Part shown: positions 33,031 to 41,112 of the stretch, piece after piece | Numbering within the stretch: the stretch's first letter is position 1 | Layout: each line of letters begins with the position of its first letter | NCBI RefSeq assembly: GCF_900111025.1 | Contig: NZ_FOFN01000006.1 | Location: 1-49,248 of the forward strand | Direction: 5' to 3' | Length of the DNA: 49,248 nucleotides | Source: Hyunsoonleella jejuensis | GTDB lineage: Bacteria; Bacteroidota; Bacteroidia; Flavobacteriales; Flavobacteriaceae | Notes under the pieces: generated by a model | Databases searched by the model: none | What the model was told of the DNA's origin: nothing | The model's input: only the letters and a program-made list of their open reading frames with translations | Position numbers and translations under genes: made by a program

Positions 33031-33774
33031 ATGTTAACAGTAATTCTCGTTGTAGTTGGTGTAATATTGCTTACCATAGCTTTGGTGAAGCTAGTTGATA
33101 AATTTATACCTGCCAAATTTAAGCCAGTTTTAACTATTGCACTTTGGGTGTTAATAGGCTTTTTAGGTTATAAAACATTTATGTCTATTTACAATCCAAT
33201 TCTTTTCAACCAAGAAAAAGAAAAGCGTTACGCCAAGGTTATTGAAAGCTTAGAGGACATTAGAGATGCACAGTTGGCACACAGAACAGTTACTGGTAGA
33301 TTTTCAGGAAACTGGGATAACTTAGTGAAATTTATAGATACGGCACAATTTACGTTAACACAACGCAGAGATTCTAGTGTTGTAGATGAAGAATTAACAA
33401 GACGATACGGAGGTGTAGAAACTTTTAAGGATATTGTTATTATAGATACACTAGGAACTAAATCTGTGAAAGACTCCATTTTTAAAAGTTCTGATAGATA
33501 TAAAACTATGATGGATGTTCCCGTAGGAGAACCTGGTGCTAAGTTTAAACTTGAGGCAGGGTTTTTGGAGCAGAACGATATTAAAATTCCTGTGTTCGAG
33601 GCTTCAGTTAAGAAAAATGTAATATTATTTGATCAACCTAAAGAGTTGGTAATGCAAGAAAACGAGGTGGTATCCGTTGAAGGCGTAAATGGGGATGAAA
33701 TAAAAGTTGGTTCTATGGATGAAGTTAAAACCATTGGAAACTGGCCAAAAACTTATGGCACTAAGAAAGACTAA
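33031..33774 (+). CDS. Conserved membrane-anchored protein of unknown function
   Basis: A 247-residue protein. Two adjacent hydrophobic helices occupy about residues 1-22 and 32-50 (ILVVVGVILLTIALV, LTIALWVLIGFLGY). The rest is a soluble domain with a strand-rich region (KYAKVIESLEDIRDAQLAHR, VTGRFSGNWDNLVKFIDTAQ), a pattern I have seen in flavobacterial hypothetical proteins next to DUF3822. The end (GNWPKTYGTKKD) overlaps the start of the DUF3822 gene by 20 bases. It may work at the inner membrane. No activity is inferred. Confidence 0.78.
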   Translation: MLTVILVVVGVILLTIALVKLVDKFIPAKFKPVLTIALWVLIGFLGYKTFMSIYNPILFNQEKEKRYAKVIESLEDIRDAQLAHRTVTGRFSGNWDNLVKFIDTAQFTLTQRRDSSVVDEELTRRYGGVETFKDIVIIDTLGTKSVKDSIFKSSDRYKTMMDVPVGEPGAKFKLEAGFLEQNDIKIPVFEASVKKNVILFDQPKELVMQENEVVSVEGVNGDEIKVGSMDEVKTIGNWPKTYGTKKD

Positions 33775-34573
33775 AGATTTAGATACTATTACCAATAAAA
33801 AACTGTCCATTCAAATTAGTTTGAGTGGACTTTCTTTTTGTATCCTAAATGTAATTAAAAATACTATTACAAATCTGGAGCATATCGCTTTTGAAAAAAA
33901 GGTGAATCCTTTTGAAGCCTTGGAGCGATTAATGCATTACTTTGATACACGGGATTACCTTCAGGAACAGTTTGATGACATTTTGATTATTCATCAAAAC
34001 GACTTGTCTACTTTGGTGCCAAAAACACTTTTTAACGAAGATTATTTAGCAGATTACCTAAAATTCAATTCCAAAATTTTAAAATCAGATTACTTAAGTT
34101 ATGATACATTAAAGTATAATGATAGTATAAATGTATATGTGCCTTATGTAAATATTAATAATTATATCTATGATGTTTTTGGTGAGTTTACCTATAAACA
34201 CGCCTCTACCATTTTAATCGACAACATATTAAAAATGGAAAGCCATAAAAATGCTGCTAAAGCTTATGTACACATTAGCGAAAAGCATTTTGAAATTATC
34301 GCTTTGGAAAACGGAAAATTAAAACTTTACAACACTTTTGAATATAATAATTCTGAAGATTTTATTTACTATCTATTATTTACACTAGAACAGTTAAACT
34401 ACGATCCTGAAGAAATTGATATTGCCCTTATTGGAAATATTTCTGAGGAAGATGATGTATATAAAATGGCCTATAAATATATTAGGCATACCACTATTGA
34501 AACTATTAGCAATAACGCTCCACACGATACAGAGACTAAACACTCTAATTACATTATAACAAATAGTTTCTAA
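33755..34573 (+). CDS. DUF3822 family protein
   Basis: A 272-residue protein of the Bacteroidetes DUF3822 family, which is thought to have an actin-like ATPase fold; no function is assigned. Typical pieces are LSIQISLSGLSFCIL near the N-terminus, the middle YVNINNYIYDVFGEFTYKHA, and AYVHISEKHFEIIALENGKL in the second half. I start at ATG 33755 (MALRKTKDLD) because the in-frame upstream ATG at 33707 lies well inside the preceding gene and adds no conserved residues. Its stop TAA shares one base with the rsmD ATG, so translation is coupled. Confidence 0.85.
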   Translation: MALRKTKDLDTITNKKLSIQISLSGLSFCILNVIKNTITNLEHIAFEKKVNPFEALERLMHYFDTRDYLQEQFDDILIIHQNDLSTLVPKTLFNEDYLADYLKFNSKILKSDYLSYDTLKYNDSINVYVPYVNINNYIYDVFGEFTYKHASTILIDNILKMESHKNAAKAYVHISEKHFEIIALENGKLKLYNTFEYNNSEDFIYYLLFTLEQLNYDPEEIDIALIGNISEEDDVYKMAYKYIRHTTIETISNNAPHDTETKHSNYIITNSF

Positions 34574-35118
34574 TGCGGATTATTTCAGGTAAATACAAAA
34601 GCAGAAAGATAATAGCACCAAAAAACCTACCTGTGCGCCCAACCACAGATATGGCAAAAGAATCGCTCTTTAATATCCTAAACAACCATTATTATTTTGA
34701 CGAGATTTCGGTTTTAGATTTATTTGCCGGCACTGGAAACATAAGTTATGAATTCGCCTCAAGAGGTACAAAGCAAATTACTTGTATAGATCAAAATTTT
34801 GGTTGCATAAAATTTATCAATCAAACTGCTGAAACATTTGAAATGCCAATACAGACTGTAAAAAGTGATGTTTTTAGCTTCCTAGAAAAAGCTTCTGTAA
34901 AAGCAGATATTATATTTGCAGACCCACCTTATGATTTTACGGTAGAGCAATTCGCAAAAATACCGCAATTAGTTTTTCAAAAAAGCATGTTATTAGATGA
35001 AGGCATGTTAATCGTAGAACATTCTAAGCATACAGATTTATCGCACATTCGTAATTTTTCAAATCAAAAAAATTACGGTGGTAGTGCTTTTAGTTTTTTT
35101 AAGAATATTGAAAATTAA
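34573..35118 (+). CDS. rsmD: 16S rRNA (guanine(966)-N2)-methyltransferase RsmD
   Basis: A 181-residue SAM-dependent methyltransferase that modifies G966 of 16S rRNA in the 30S head. MRIISGKYKSRKI is the RNA-binding N-terminus; RPTTDMAKESLFNIL (about 22-36) is diagnostic. DLFAGTGNISYEFASRG (about 49-65) binds SAM and DPPYDF (about 116-121) is the catalytic NPPY-like motif. It overlaps the DUF3822 stop by one base. The length is normal. Confidence 0.94.
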   Translation: MRIISGKYKSRKIIAPKNLPVRPTTDMAKESLFNILNNHYYFDEISVLDLFAGTGNISYEFASRGTKQITCIDQNFGCIKFINQTAETFEMPIQTVKSDVFSFLEKASVKADIIFADPPYDFTVEQFAKIPQLVFQKSMLLDEGMLIVEHSKHTDLSHIRNFSNQKNYGGSAFSFFKNIEN

Positions 35119-35268
35119 CAATTGTTAATTTTTTATCAATCTTTTTTAGCTACATTCATAATCTCCTTAAGAGTCCCGTACTCTACACATACTTCTCTTA
35201 CATTCAAAATCTTTTTTTGAAAGCATGTTTATGGTTTGTTGTGAATACTAACCTTTAAAACCATAAAA

Positions 35269-36180
35269 ATGAAAAAACTATTACTACTTGGATTAGCAAT
35301 TCTGTTATTCGTGGCTTGCCAAAATAAACCACAACGCTATTTTGATGCCTCACCAGAAATTGATACAGTAAAAGCCGGTATTAAAGCCTACGAGGCGGGC
35401 GATTGGGATAGCTGGAAGGCAAATTTTACTGACTCCACAAAGATTTATCATAACACAAATAGTGGCAATTCTCCCGACGAAGTGATGGCCAGCATGAAAC
35501 AAATGCTCTCCTTCATGGAAACCTATGGGTTTAGTAAAGAAGGCGTTGTAACCGAAATGGTTGTTGATAAAGATGGAAAGACATGGGTAAACTATTGGGG
35601 TAATTGGTATGCAAAAACTAAAGTTACTGGCAAAAAATTAAGCGTACCCGTTCATTTAACGCTTCAATTTATAGATGGTAAAGTTTTAAACGAATTTGCA
35701 TATTATGATACCGCTGGAATTAATGCAGCAATTTCAGAAATTACCAGTATGTCCGCTGATGAGAAAACAAAAATGGACGCCGTTAATAAAGTGGTTGCTG
35801 GCTGGAATGCACACGATATTGCTAATCTGAAATCGCTTTCTGTATCTAACTTGGTAAGAACAACCAATGGTGCTCCAGAAATAAAAAACATTGATGAATA
35901 TGAAGGATTTATGAAAACATTTATAACCGCATTTCCCGATTTTACAGTATATGCAGACAACGTTGATATAGCAAAAGATAAAATTTACATCAATTGGACC
36001 GTAACAGGAACACATAATGGAGATTTTATGGGTAATGCAGCAACTGGTAAAAAAGTGAAAACCAAAGGATTTAGTGTATGGACGCTAAATAACTCAGGAA
36101 AATTTGTTAGCGAAGATGCGTACTTCGATAACTTGGCGCTATTCAGTCAATTAGGAATTAATCCTCCTACATCAAATTAA
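35269..36180 (+). CDS. Lipoprotein with two NTF2-like (SnoaL) domains
   Basis: A 303-residue lipoprotein (LLLLGLAILLFVACQNK; lipidated Cys17). Two tandem NTF2-like domains can be seen. The first has KAGIKAYEAGDWDSWKANFT (about 35-54), and the second has AVNKVVAGWNAHDIANLKSL with AFPDFTVYADNVDIAKDKIY. The W-x2-H-D and FPD-type pieces are those of SnoaL-like cyclases and limonene-epoxide-hydrolase-like proteins. The function in Bacteroidetes lipoproteins is unknown. It forms an operon with the following gene (26-base gap). Confidence 0.82.
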   Translation: MKKLLLLGLAILLFVACQNKPQRYFDASPEIDTVKAGIKAYEAGDWDSWKANFTDSTKIYHNTNSGNSPDEVMASMKQMLSFMETYGFSKEGVVTEMVVDKDGKTWVNYWGNWYAKTKVTGKKLSVPVHLTLQFIDGKVLNEFAYYDTAGINAAISEITSMSADEKTKMDAVNKVVAGWNAHDIANLKSLSVSNLVRTTNGAPEIKNIDEYEGFMKTFITAFPDFTVYADNVDIAKDKIYINWTVTGTHNGDFMGNAATGKKVKTKGFSVWTLNNSGKFVSEDAYFDNLALFSQLGINPPTSN

Positions 36181-36206
36181 AATAAACAAACCAATACCTT
36201 TAATAT

Positions 36207-36956
36207 ATGAAAACCATTAAGTCAATTTTATTACTATTATTTATTTGTGCTTTTAGCATTCAACTTTCAGCTCAAAAAATGTACTTGGTACACGAAGACA
36301 AAGTAAACCCATCAAAAATGGTGGATTATGAAAAAGCAGCACTCACGTTTCATGAAGCATGTCTTAAACATCAACCGGATGCTAACTGGTTAACTGTAAC
36401 TATGGACGACTTTAGGTATCTTTATGTGTCTCCAATTGAAAATTTTGCAGACATAGATAAACGTCCATTTGCAGATATGGCAAAAACTATGGGAGATGAA
36501 TTTGGAAAAATGTTTGATGACTTTGATAAATGCTATGATTCTCACGGCGATTACATCATTATGCTGGATGAAAGTTTAACCTATATGCCAGATGGTATTT
36601 CTCAAACCCAAGAAGGGTTAAACCATCGTAATTTCTATTTTATTCACTTTACACCTGAAAATGAAAAGGCGTTAAGAGAAGGCATGAAAGCGGTTAAAAA
36701 TATGTTTACATCAAAAGAATCAAAGAATTATTATCGTGTTTATAGAAGCGGGTTTGGGGTAATGAATAGTTATTATATGGTTGCAATGTCCAGTGAGGAT
36801 GAGGTTGATGCAGCAACTAAAAACAAAGCAAACGATGAACTATTGGGGCCAGAACGCTACGAGACGTTTCAAAAAGTAATAGGAAGCGCTGCAGAAATGT
36901 ATGAAATAACAGGAAACATAAGACCAATGTTATCCTACAAGAAAAAAGAAGAATAA
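36207..36956 (+). CDS. Secreted protein of unknown function
   Basis: A 249-residue protein with a signal peptide (ILLLLFICAFSIQLSAQ, cleavage after about residue 22). The mature part contains MYLVHEDKVNPSKMVDYEKA and a later FYFIHFTPENEKALREGM, two similar alpha/beta pieces that suggest a duplicated ferredoxin-like (Dabb/ABM-type) fold. No catalytic motif can be read. It is probably co-expressed with the NTF2-like lipoprotein just upstream. A hairpin terminator follows at 36989-37019. Confidence 0.78.
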   Translation: MKTIKSILLLLFICAFSIQLSAQKMYLVHEDKVNPSKMVDYEKAALTFHEACLKHQPDANWLTVTMDDFRYLYVSPIENFADIDKRPFADMAKTMGDEFGKMFDDFDKCYDSHGDYIIMLDESLTYMPDGISQTQEGLNHRNFYFIHFTPENEKALREGMKAVKNMFTSKESKNYYRVYRSGFGVMNSYYMVAMSSEDEVDAATKNKANDELLGPERYETFQKVIGSAAEMYEITGNIRPMLSYKKKEE

Positions 36957-36988
36957 TTGTTTGTTAGTCACTAATCAATTTTAACGAT

Positions 36989-37019
36989 AAACCCTTCTTG
37001 TAAAACACAGGAAGGGTTT
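36989..37019 (+). terminator. Hairpin between the 36207 gene and rnpB
   Basis: AAACCCTTC (36989-36997) pairs with GAAGGGTTT (37011-37019), and TTATATTT follows on the plus strand. It lies between a plus-strand stop codon and the 3' end of the minus-strand rnpB gene, so it could serve both. Confidence 0.7.
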
Positions 37020-37029
37020 GTTATATTTA

Positions 37030-37333
37030 AGCAAATCTATAAGCCGAATTCTGTATCGCACCAAGGCGCGACCCTTATCATTTATCTGCGTTTACTGTTA
37101 CCAGCAAACTTTAGCTGCCTACCCTCCAGCAATCAAGCGTGCCACTTTCAAACGCTGGTATACATGGCATTGCACCACATAGAGTTTACCTGATTTCACT
37201 ACGGCACTACCCGTACATTCTTTCTGTTGCACTTTTCCTAACCTTTCGGCCGGTGGCTTTTAACCACTATGTTGCACTACGGTGTTCGGACTTTCCTTTA
37301 CGCCAAAGACGTAACGATAAGGCGATTTACTTA
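37030..37333 (-). ncRNA. rnpB: RNase P RNA
   Basis: The catalytic RNA of RNase P, which trims the 5' leader of tRNA precursors. Read on the minus strand, GGAAAGTCCGAACACC (from about 37299 downward) is the universal 5' core, with GTAACGATAAGG-region helix P1/P2 pairing partners near the ends. AGGTAAACTC and GGAGGGTAGGCAGC follow. The 3' core ACAGAATTCGGCTTA (around 37038-37052) matches the conserved ACAGAAnnCGGCTTA. The exact ends are not certain; I give the span from promoter spacing to just after CGGCTTATAG. No protein overlaps it on either strand. Confidence 0.93.
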
Positions 37334-37337
37334 TTGG

Positions 37338-37369
37338 CAAAAGTACAACTACTAAAATTTAAAACACAA
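37338..37369 (-). promoter_or_regulatory. rnpB promoter
   Basis: On the minus strand TACTTTTG (37345-37338) is an exact TAnnTTTG, and TTG (37369-37367) lies 21 bases upstream, within the range for Bacteroidetes promoters. Transcription would begin near 37333. Confidence 0.65.
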
Positions 37370-37385
37370 ATAATAAAAAAAATTT

Positions 37386-37474
37386 GGGCGTTCCCCTATC
37401 AGGTCAGGCTTTCACTACTCAATCCCTCCTACGTCGGGGATTTCAAACATGCCGTTCAATCCTTAACGCGGGCG
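37386..37474 (-). repeat. Structured intergenic element, copy B, upstream of rnpB
   Basis: On the minus strand it runs from CGCCCGCGTTAAGG through GATTGAACGGCATGTTTG to AGTGAAAGCCTGACC and GGGAACGCCC. The outer ends CGCCCGCG / GGGAACGCCC and the inner AATCCC / GGGATT give a defined hairpin. The blocks GATTGAA-CGGCAT and AGTGAAAGC match copy A at 16728-16870, while the interior does not. A T-rich run follows on the minus strand. It sits about 17 bases upstream of the -33 element of the rnpB promoter. Confidence 0.6.
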
Positions 37475-37537
37475 TGTTTGCTAGCTTAATTCTAAAATAA
37501 ATTAGTTTCCTATTTGAAGTGTTCGTTTACCTGTCTC

Positions 37538-37661
37538 GGCTATGAATAGTTGCGTGGTGTAGCACTTAACTTTGCAAATACACATCAAACTGAAAATCCG
37601 AAAGGATTTTTAGAAGTGGGCGAGAATGAGTAATTCCTTTTAGCCATTGTTCTAAGCAGTT
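37538..37661 (-). repeat. Cassette-type palindromic repeat R13, reverse strand, solitary
   Basis: Read on the minus strand it is a close relative of R5: AACAATGGCTAAAAGGAATT, then TTCTCGCCCACTTCTAAAAA, a hairpin with GAAA loop (CTGAAAATCC 37590-37599 with GGATTTTTAG 37604-37613, 9 of 10 paired), and GCAACTATTCATAGCC at the far end. AACTGCTTAGAAC (minus strand, 37661-37649) begins at the gene stop and is complementary at 11 of 13 positions to AATTGCTTAAAAC at 38619-38631, read on the plus strand just before the gene. It stands alone, 26 kb from the array. Confidence 0.75.
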
Positions 37662-37662
37662 T

Positions 37663-38607
37663 TTATTTATAAAATTCGTATTCGTATTTAAAAGTTAATT
37701 TATTGTCTCCATTAACTTTCTCTATTTTACTTAGGAATGAGTTTTCATAGAAAAAGTTCAGTTTTGTTATTCCGTTTCTGTCATCTATGGTTTTAGTTTT
37801 TACCATTCCATTTTTATCGTATTCGAAATATTCCATTTTGGTGTAATATTTAGTTTCGATAACTTGATTCTGCTCATTGTATTTACGAGTAGAAATTATT
37901 TCTAAATTTCTAGGATTAAAATTCTCAATTCTATTTCCTTTGGAATCTGTTTTGTATGCAGAATAATCTTCTTCACTTATTTTAATACCGTTGAAATAAG
38001 TGATTTTTTTTGTTCCGCCAATTTTTTCTTTTGGGTTGAAGAAATACTTGAACTCTGAATAAAGTCCATTTTCATTATATCTTAATTCTCTATCGTATGA
38101 TTCATCTCCGTTTTTAAATATGACGCTATTTAATTCCCATTCCTTATTTTCATTGAAATCAGAATATATTGTAATATTTTCTTCTTTTAATTCGATTGTT
38201 CTTTTCGTAGGAATAGAATCTCCAATTTTGAACTCTGTTCTGTATGGTCCATCAAATCTGTATTTATAACCATATTTAAAATCTCCATTTGCCGTAAAAA
38301 ATGAAATTTTAGTTAATCTATTTTGTTTATCAAACGCAAATTTGGTCTTGCTAATAACTTTGTTTGACTTATCTGTGGCCTCAATAACATTTCCATTTTT
38401 GTCAAAAAGTAGATCCGTAACAATTTCTTTTTCCTCGTAAAACTTAATTCTCTTGATGTTTTTTTCAGCAGCTATCTTTTTGAAAGACTCATTACTGTTC
38501 CTTTCATTATCAGGGACATTTAATGAAATGACAAAATTTTGTCTGGATTCAGATTGTCCGAAACAAAAATTTGAAATTAAAATAAGTAAGATTAAATTCT
38601 TTTTCAT
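37663..38607 (-). CDS. Secreted protein with YD/RHS-like beta repeats, function unknown
   Basis: A 314-residue protein with a signal peptide (LILLILISNFCFGQ, about 4-18). The mature part contains short beta-hairpin units in which aromatic residues alternate with KNGN- and DKNG-type turns: FDKNGNVIEATDKSNKV, FDKQNRLTKISFF, YFEYDKNGMVKTKTI. These resemble YD/RHS or MORN-type repeats found in flavobacterial secreted proteins. It lacks an enzymatic motif. It is the only gene of a solitary cassette with repeat R13 after its stop codon, and lies between rnpB and dnaX in the same orientation as rnpB. The target and function are unknown. Confidence 0.75.
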   Translation of the reverse strand: MKKNLILLILISNFCFGQSESRQNFVISLNVPDNERNSNESFKKIAAEKNIKRIKFYEEKEIVTDLLFDKNGNVIEATDKSNKVISKTKFAFDKQNRLTKISFFTANGDFKYGYKYRFDGPYRTEFKIGDSIPTKRTIELKEENITIYSDFNENKEWELNSVIFKNGDESYDRELRYNENGLYSEFKYFFNPKEKIGGTKKITYFNGIKISEEDYSAYKTDSKGNRIENFNPRNLEIISTRKYNEQNQVIETKYYTKMEYFEYDKNGMVKTKTIDDRNGITKLNFFYENSFLSKIEKVNGDNKLTFKYEYEFYK

Positions 38608-38618
38608 TGATTTGGTCT

Positions 38619-38673
38619 AATTGCTTAAAACCTGCTGACGGATATGCGCTATTTTTTAATGGCTTATTCCGCC
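38619..38673 (-). other. Upstream junction of the solitary cassette with short inverted repeat
   Basis: On the minus strand the sequence before the gene reads CCGGCGGAATAAGCC ... GCGCATATCCGTCAGCAG, then GTTTTAAGCAATT. The first two blocks pair imperfectly (38637-38673), giving a small hairpin. GTTTTAAGCAATT is the cassette start that matches the end of the cassette at 37649-37661. This may be the insertion site used when the cassette was captured; that is inference from the symmetry alone. Confidence 0.45.
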
Positions 38674-38750
38674 GGTAAACGAAGGTAGTTGAAAATTATT
38701 ACAAAGTCAAGAAGTCTAGAACCTCTATTTGTTAATAACTCCTATCAAAT

Positions 38751-38795
38751 TCTGAATCCTGAATTCTGAATTCTGAATGTATATAATTAAATTTG
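38751..38795 (+). promoter_or_regulatory. dnaX promoter region with four tandem heptamers
   Basis: TAAATTTG (38788-38795) is an exact -7 element 17 bases before the dnaX ATG. Just upstream, four heptamers TCTGAAT, CCTGAAT, TCTGAAT, TCTGAAT fill 38751-38778, where the -33 contact would fall. Slippage in such a run could change promoter strength; this is speculative. No -33 TTG is found. Confidence 0.5.
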
Positions 38796-38812
38796 TTTTC
38801 TAAACCTATTTA

Positions 38813-40543
38813 ATGGAGCACTTCGTTGTATCAGCCAGAAAGTACCGCCCACAAACCTTTAAGGATGTTGTAGGGCAACAGGCTATTACTAATACATTGC
38901 TAAACGCCATTGAAAATAACCATTTAGCACAGGCATTACTGTTTACTGGTCCGCGTGGTGTAGGTAAAACTACCTGCGCCCGTATTTTGGCTAAAATGAT
39001 AAACAGTGATGGTACCGAAACTGAAGAGGAAGATTTCGCTTTTAACATTTTTGAGCTAGATGCGGCTTCCAACAATTCGGTAGATGATATTAGAAACCTC
39101 ACCGACCAAGTGCGTATTCCTCCACAGGTTGGAAAATACAAAGTATATATCATTGATGAGGTACACATGCTCTCACAAGCCGCTTTTAATGCGTTTTTAA
39201 AAACTTTAGAAGAACCGCCAAAACATTGTATTTTCATTTTAGCCACTACTGAGAAGCATAAAATAATCCCAACCATTTTATCACGTTGTCAAATTTTTGA
39301 TTTCAAACGCATTACGGTAAAGGATGCCAAGGAATATCTAAAATACATTGCAGAAGAACAAAGTATATCTGCCGAAGATGATGCATTGCATATCATCGCC
39401 CAAAAGGCAGATGGCGCTATGCGTGACGCACTCTCGATTTTTGACCGTGTGGTAAGTTTTTCTGGTAAAAATTTAACCAGGCAAGCTGTTACGGAAAATT
39501 TAAATGTGCTGGATTACGAAACCTATTTTACCAGTACAGACTTTATTCTTGAAAATAAAATTCCAGAACTGTTATTACAGTTCAATAACACGTTATCAAA
39601 AGGTTTTGATGGACATCATTACATTGCAGGGTTAGCATCACATTTTAGGGATTTACTCGTAAGTAAAACGCAAAGTACTATCGAGCTTCTTGAGGTAGGT
39701 GACCAAATAAAACAAAAATATCTTGAGCAATCTAAAAAAGCATCTCACGAGTTTTTACTTAAAGGTATAGAATTAGCTAACGAGTGCGATTTAAAGTATA
39801 AAACCAGTAAAAACCAACGGTTACTGGTTGAACTTTGCCTTATGCAGCTTGCCTCTATCACTTATGATGGAGAAAAAAAAAACAATAAACGCTTCATAAT
39901 TCCAGCGTCTTACTTTCAGAAAAAAGGCATCACGCCTATTCCAGTAACAAAACCTACTGAAAGCCTTGTTGAAACATCTTCAAGAGACATTGATAAGGAA
40001 AAAGCACCTGTTTCTGGTAAATCCGAGGTTATTGAGAAATTTCAAGTAAAAGACCCTCCCAAGATTGAGTTGACACCCCAAACTAAGCGTACTTCGGGAC
40101 TATCCTTAAAAAGTATCAAGGCTAAAAAAGAACATCAAATCAAACAAATGGAGGTGGTTATCGATGAAAAAGATTTGCCTACTGAAGATTTCACAGAAAA
40201 CCAACTTATTGACTGTTGGAATGCATTTACAAGGAAAATCCAAAAACAGGGAAAACACAATTTGGCCTCTATTCTTGCCATCGATATACCGAAAGTAAAG
40301 GGCACAACAGTCTATTTAGAATTTCCAAATGAAACCAATAAAGTAGAATTAGAACGCCAACAATATGAGCTGATGGGGTTCTTACGTAAAACACTTAATA
40401 ATTTTGACATCAAACTCTCAATAACGGTTAACGAGACCGCGAGTAAAAAATACGCCTATACCACTCGCGAAAAATTTGAGAAAATGAAAGAAAAAAATCC
40501 TGCTATTGATGCTCTTCGTAAAACGTTTGATTTAGATATTTAG
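38813..40543 (+). CDS. dnaX: DNA polymerase III subunit gamma/tau
   Basis: The 576-residue clamp-loader ATPase of the replisome. The N-terminus SARKYRPQTFKDVVGQ is the family signature. Walker A is GPRGVGKTTCARIL (about 44-57), Walker B / box V is IIDEVHMLSQAAFNAFLKTLEEPP (about 116-139), and the sensor-1 region is ATTEKHKIIPTILSRCQIF. The zinc-module cysteines seen in proteobacterial DnaX are absent between Walker A and B, as is usual in Bacteroidetes. A linker of about 370-450 rich in Lys, Glu and Pro leads to a C-terminal tau-like domain. It heads a plus-strand set with the next two genes (2-base gap). Confidence 0.95.
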   Translation: MEHFVVSARKYRPQTFKDVVGQQAITNTLLNAIENNHLAQALLFTGPRGVGKTTCARILAKMINSDGTETEEEDFAFNIFELDAASNNSVDDIRNLTDQVRIPPQVGKYKVYIIDEVHMLSQAAFNAFLKTLEEPPKHCIFILATTEKHKIIPTILSRCQIFDFKRITVKDAKEYLKYIAEEQSISAEDDALHIIAQKADGAMRDALSIFDRVVSFSGKNLTRQAVTENLNVLDYETYFTSTDFILENKIPELLLQFNNTLSKGFDGHHYIAGLASHFRDLLVSKTQSTIELLEVGDQIKQKYLEQSKKASHEFLLKGIELANECDLKYKTSKNQRLLVELCLMQLASITYDGEKKNNKRFIIPASYFQKKGITPIPVTKPTESLVETSSRDIDKEKAPVSGKSEVIEKFQVKDPPKIELTPQTKRTSGLSLKSIKAKKEHQIKQMEVVIDEKDLPTEDFTENQLIDCWNAFTRKIQKQGKHNLASILAIDIPKVKGTTVYLEFPNETNKVELERQQYELMGFLRKTLNNFDIKLSITVNETASKKYAYTTREKFEKMKEKNPAIDALRKTFDLDI

Positions 40544-40545
40544 CC

Positions 40546-41112
40546 ATGAGATATATTTCATTAATAGCCTTTATTTGTTTCATTTTGTTTTCTGCTTGTG
40601 ATGGAAGGGTTTCTAGAAGAGAAAGCCTCAAGGAATCCGTCAGCAAATTTATGCATTCAAAGCAACCATTAGAAATTGTAGCTTACGTTCCAACGGTTTA
40701 TTCAGAAATTGAAACTGATACGATTTTAAATAACGGGTATAAAGTGAATATAAAACGTTTCACTAATATGAATACTGCTGTGTTGCATTATTTCACTGGA
40801 AAGAATATAAACTACAAGCACTTTTTTAGGCAAATAAATTCTGAAATAACCGTTTATAAAAATGATAGGTTGATTTTACAAAATGTGTTTAGAAATGAGC
40901 ATTTACCGAAGCATGTTATAAAAAAATTTGATTTTGAAAGCTACCTAAACAATGGCTTACATGTTAATGAATTAGCCTCTCTAGAAAGTAATACATTAGT
41001 TTTAGAAACATCTTATTTTAAACCCAAAGGTGATATTAAAATGATGCTTAGGATAATTATAGATGAAAACGGATATTGCGATTTTAAAAGGATAGATTAT
41101 GTTAGGACTTAA
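40546..41112 (+). CDS. Putative lipoprotein of unknown function
   Basis: A 188-residue protein with a lipoprotein signal (LIAFICFILFSACDG; candidate lipidation at Cys18). The mature part is a mixed alpha/beta chain with YKVNIKRFTNMNTAVLHYF and a C-terminal MMLRIIIDENGYCDFKRID. I do not recognise a family. It starts two bases after the dnaX stop and overlaps the next gene by 14 bases, so it is co-translated with both. The function is not inferred. Confidence 0.72.
   Translation: MRYISLIAFICFILFSACDGRVSRRESLKESVSKFMHSKQPLEIVAYVPTVYSEIETDTILNNGYKVNIKRFTNMNTAVLHYFTGKNINYKHFFRQINSEITVYKNDRLILQNVFRNEHLPKHVIKKFDFESYLNNGLHVNELASLESNTLVLETSYFKPKGDIKMMLRIIIDENGYCDFKRIDYVRT

Noticed and set aside
37139-37489. 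Open frame of 116 codons on the plus strand
   Set aside because: It lies over rnpB and its promoter, on the opposite strand to a well-conserved RNA. The protein has no recognisable family.
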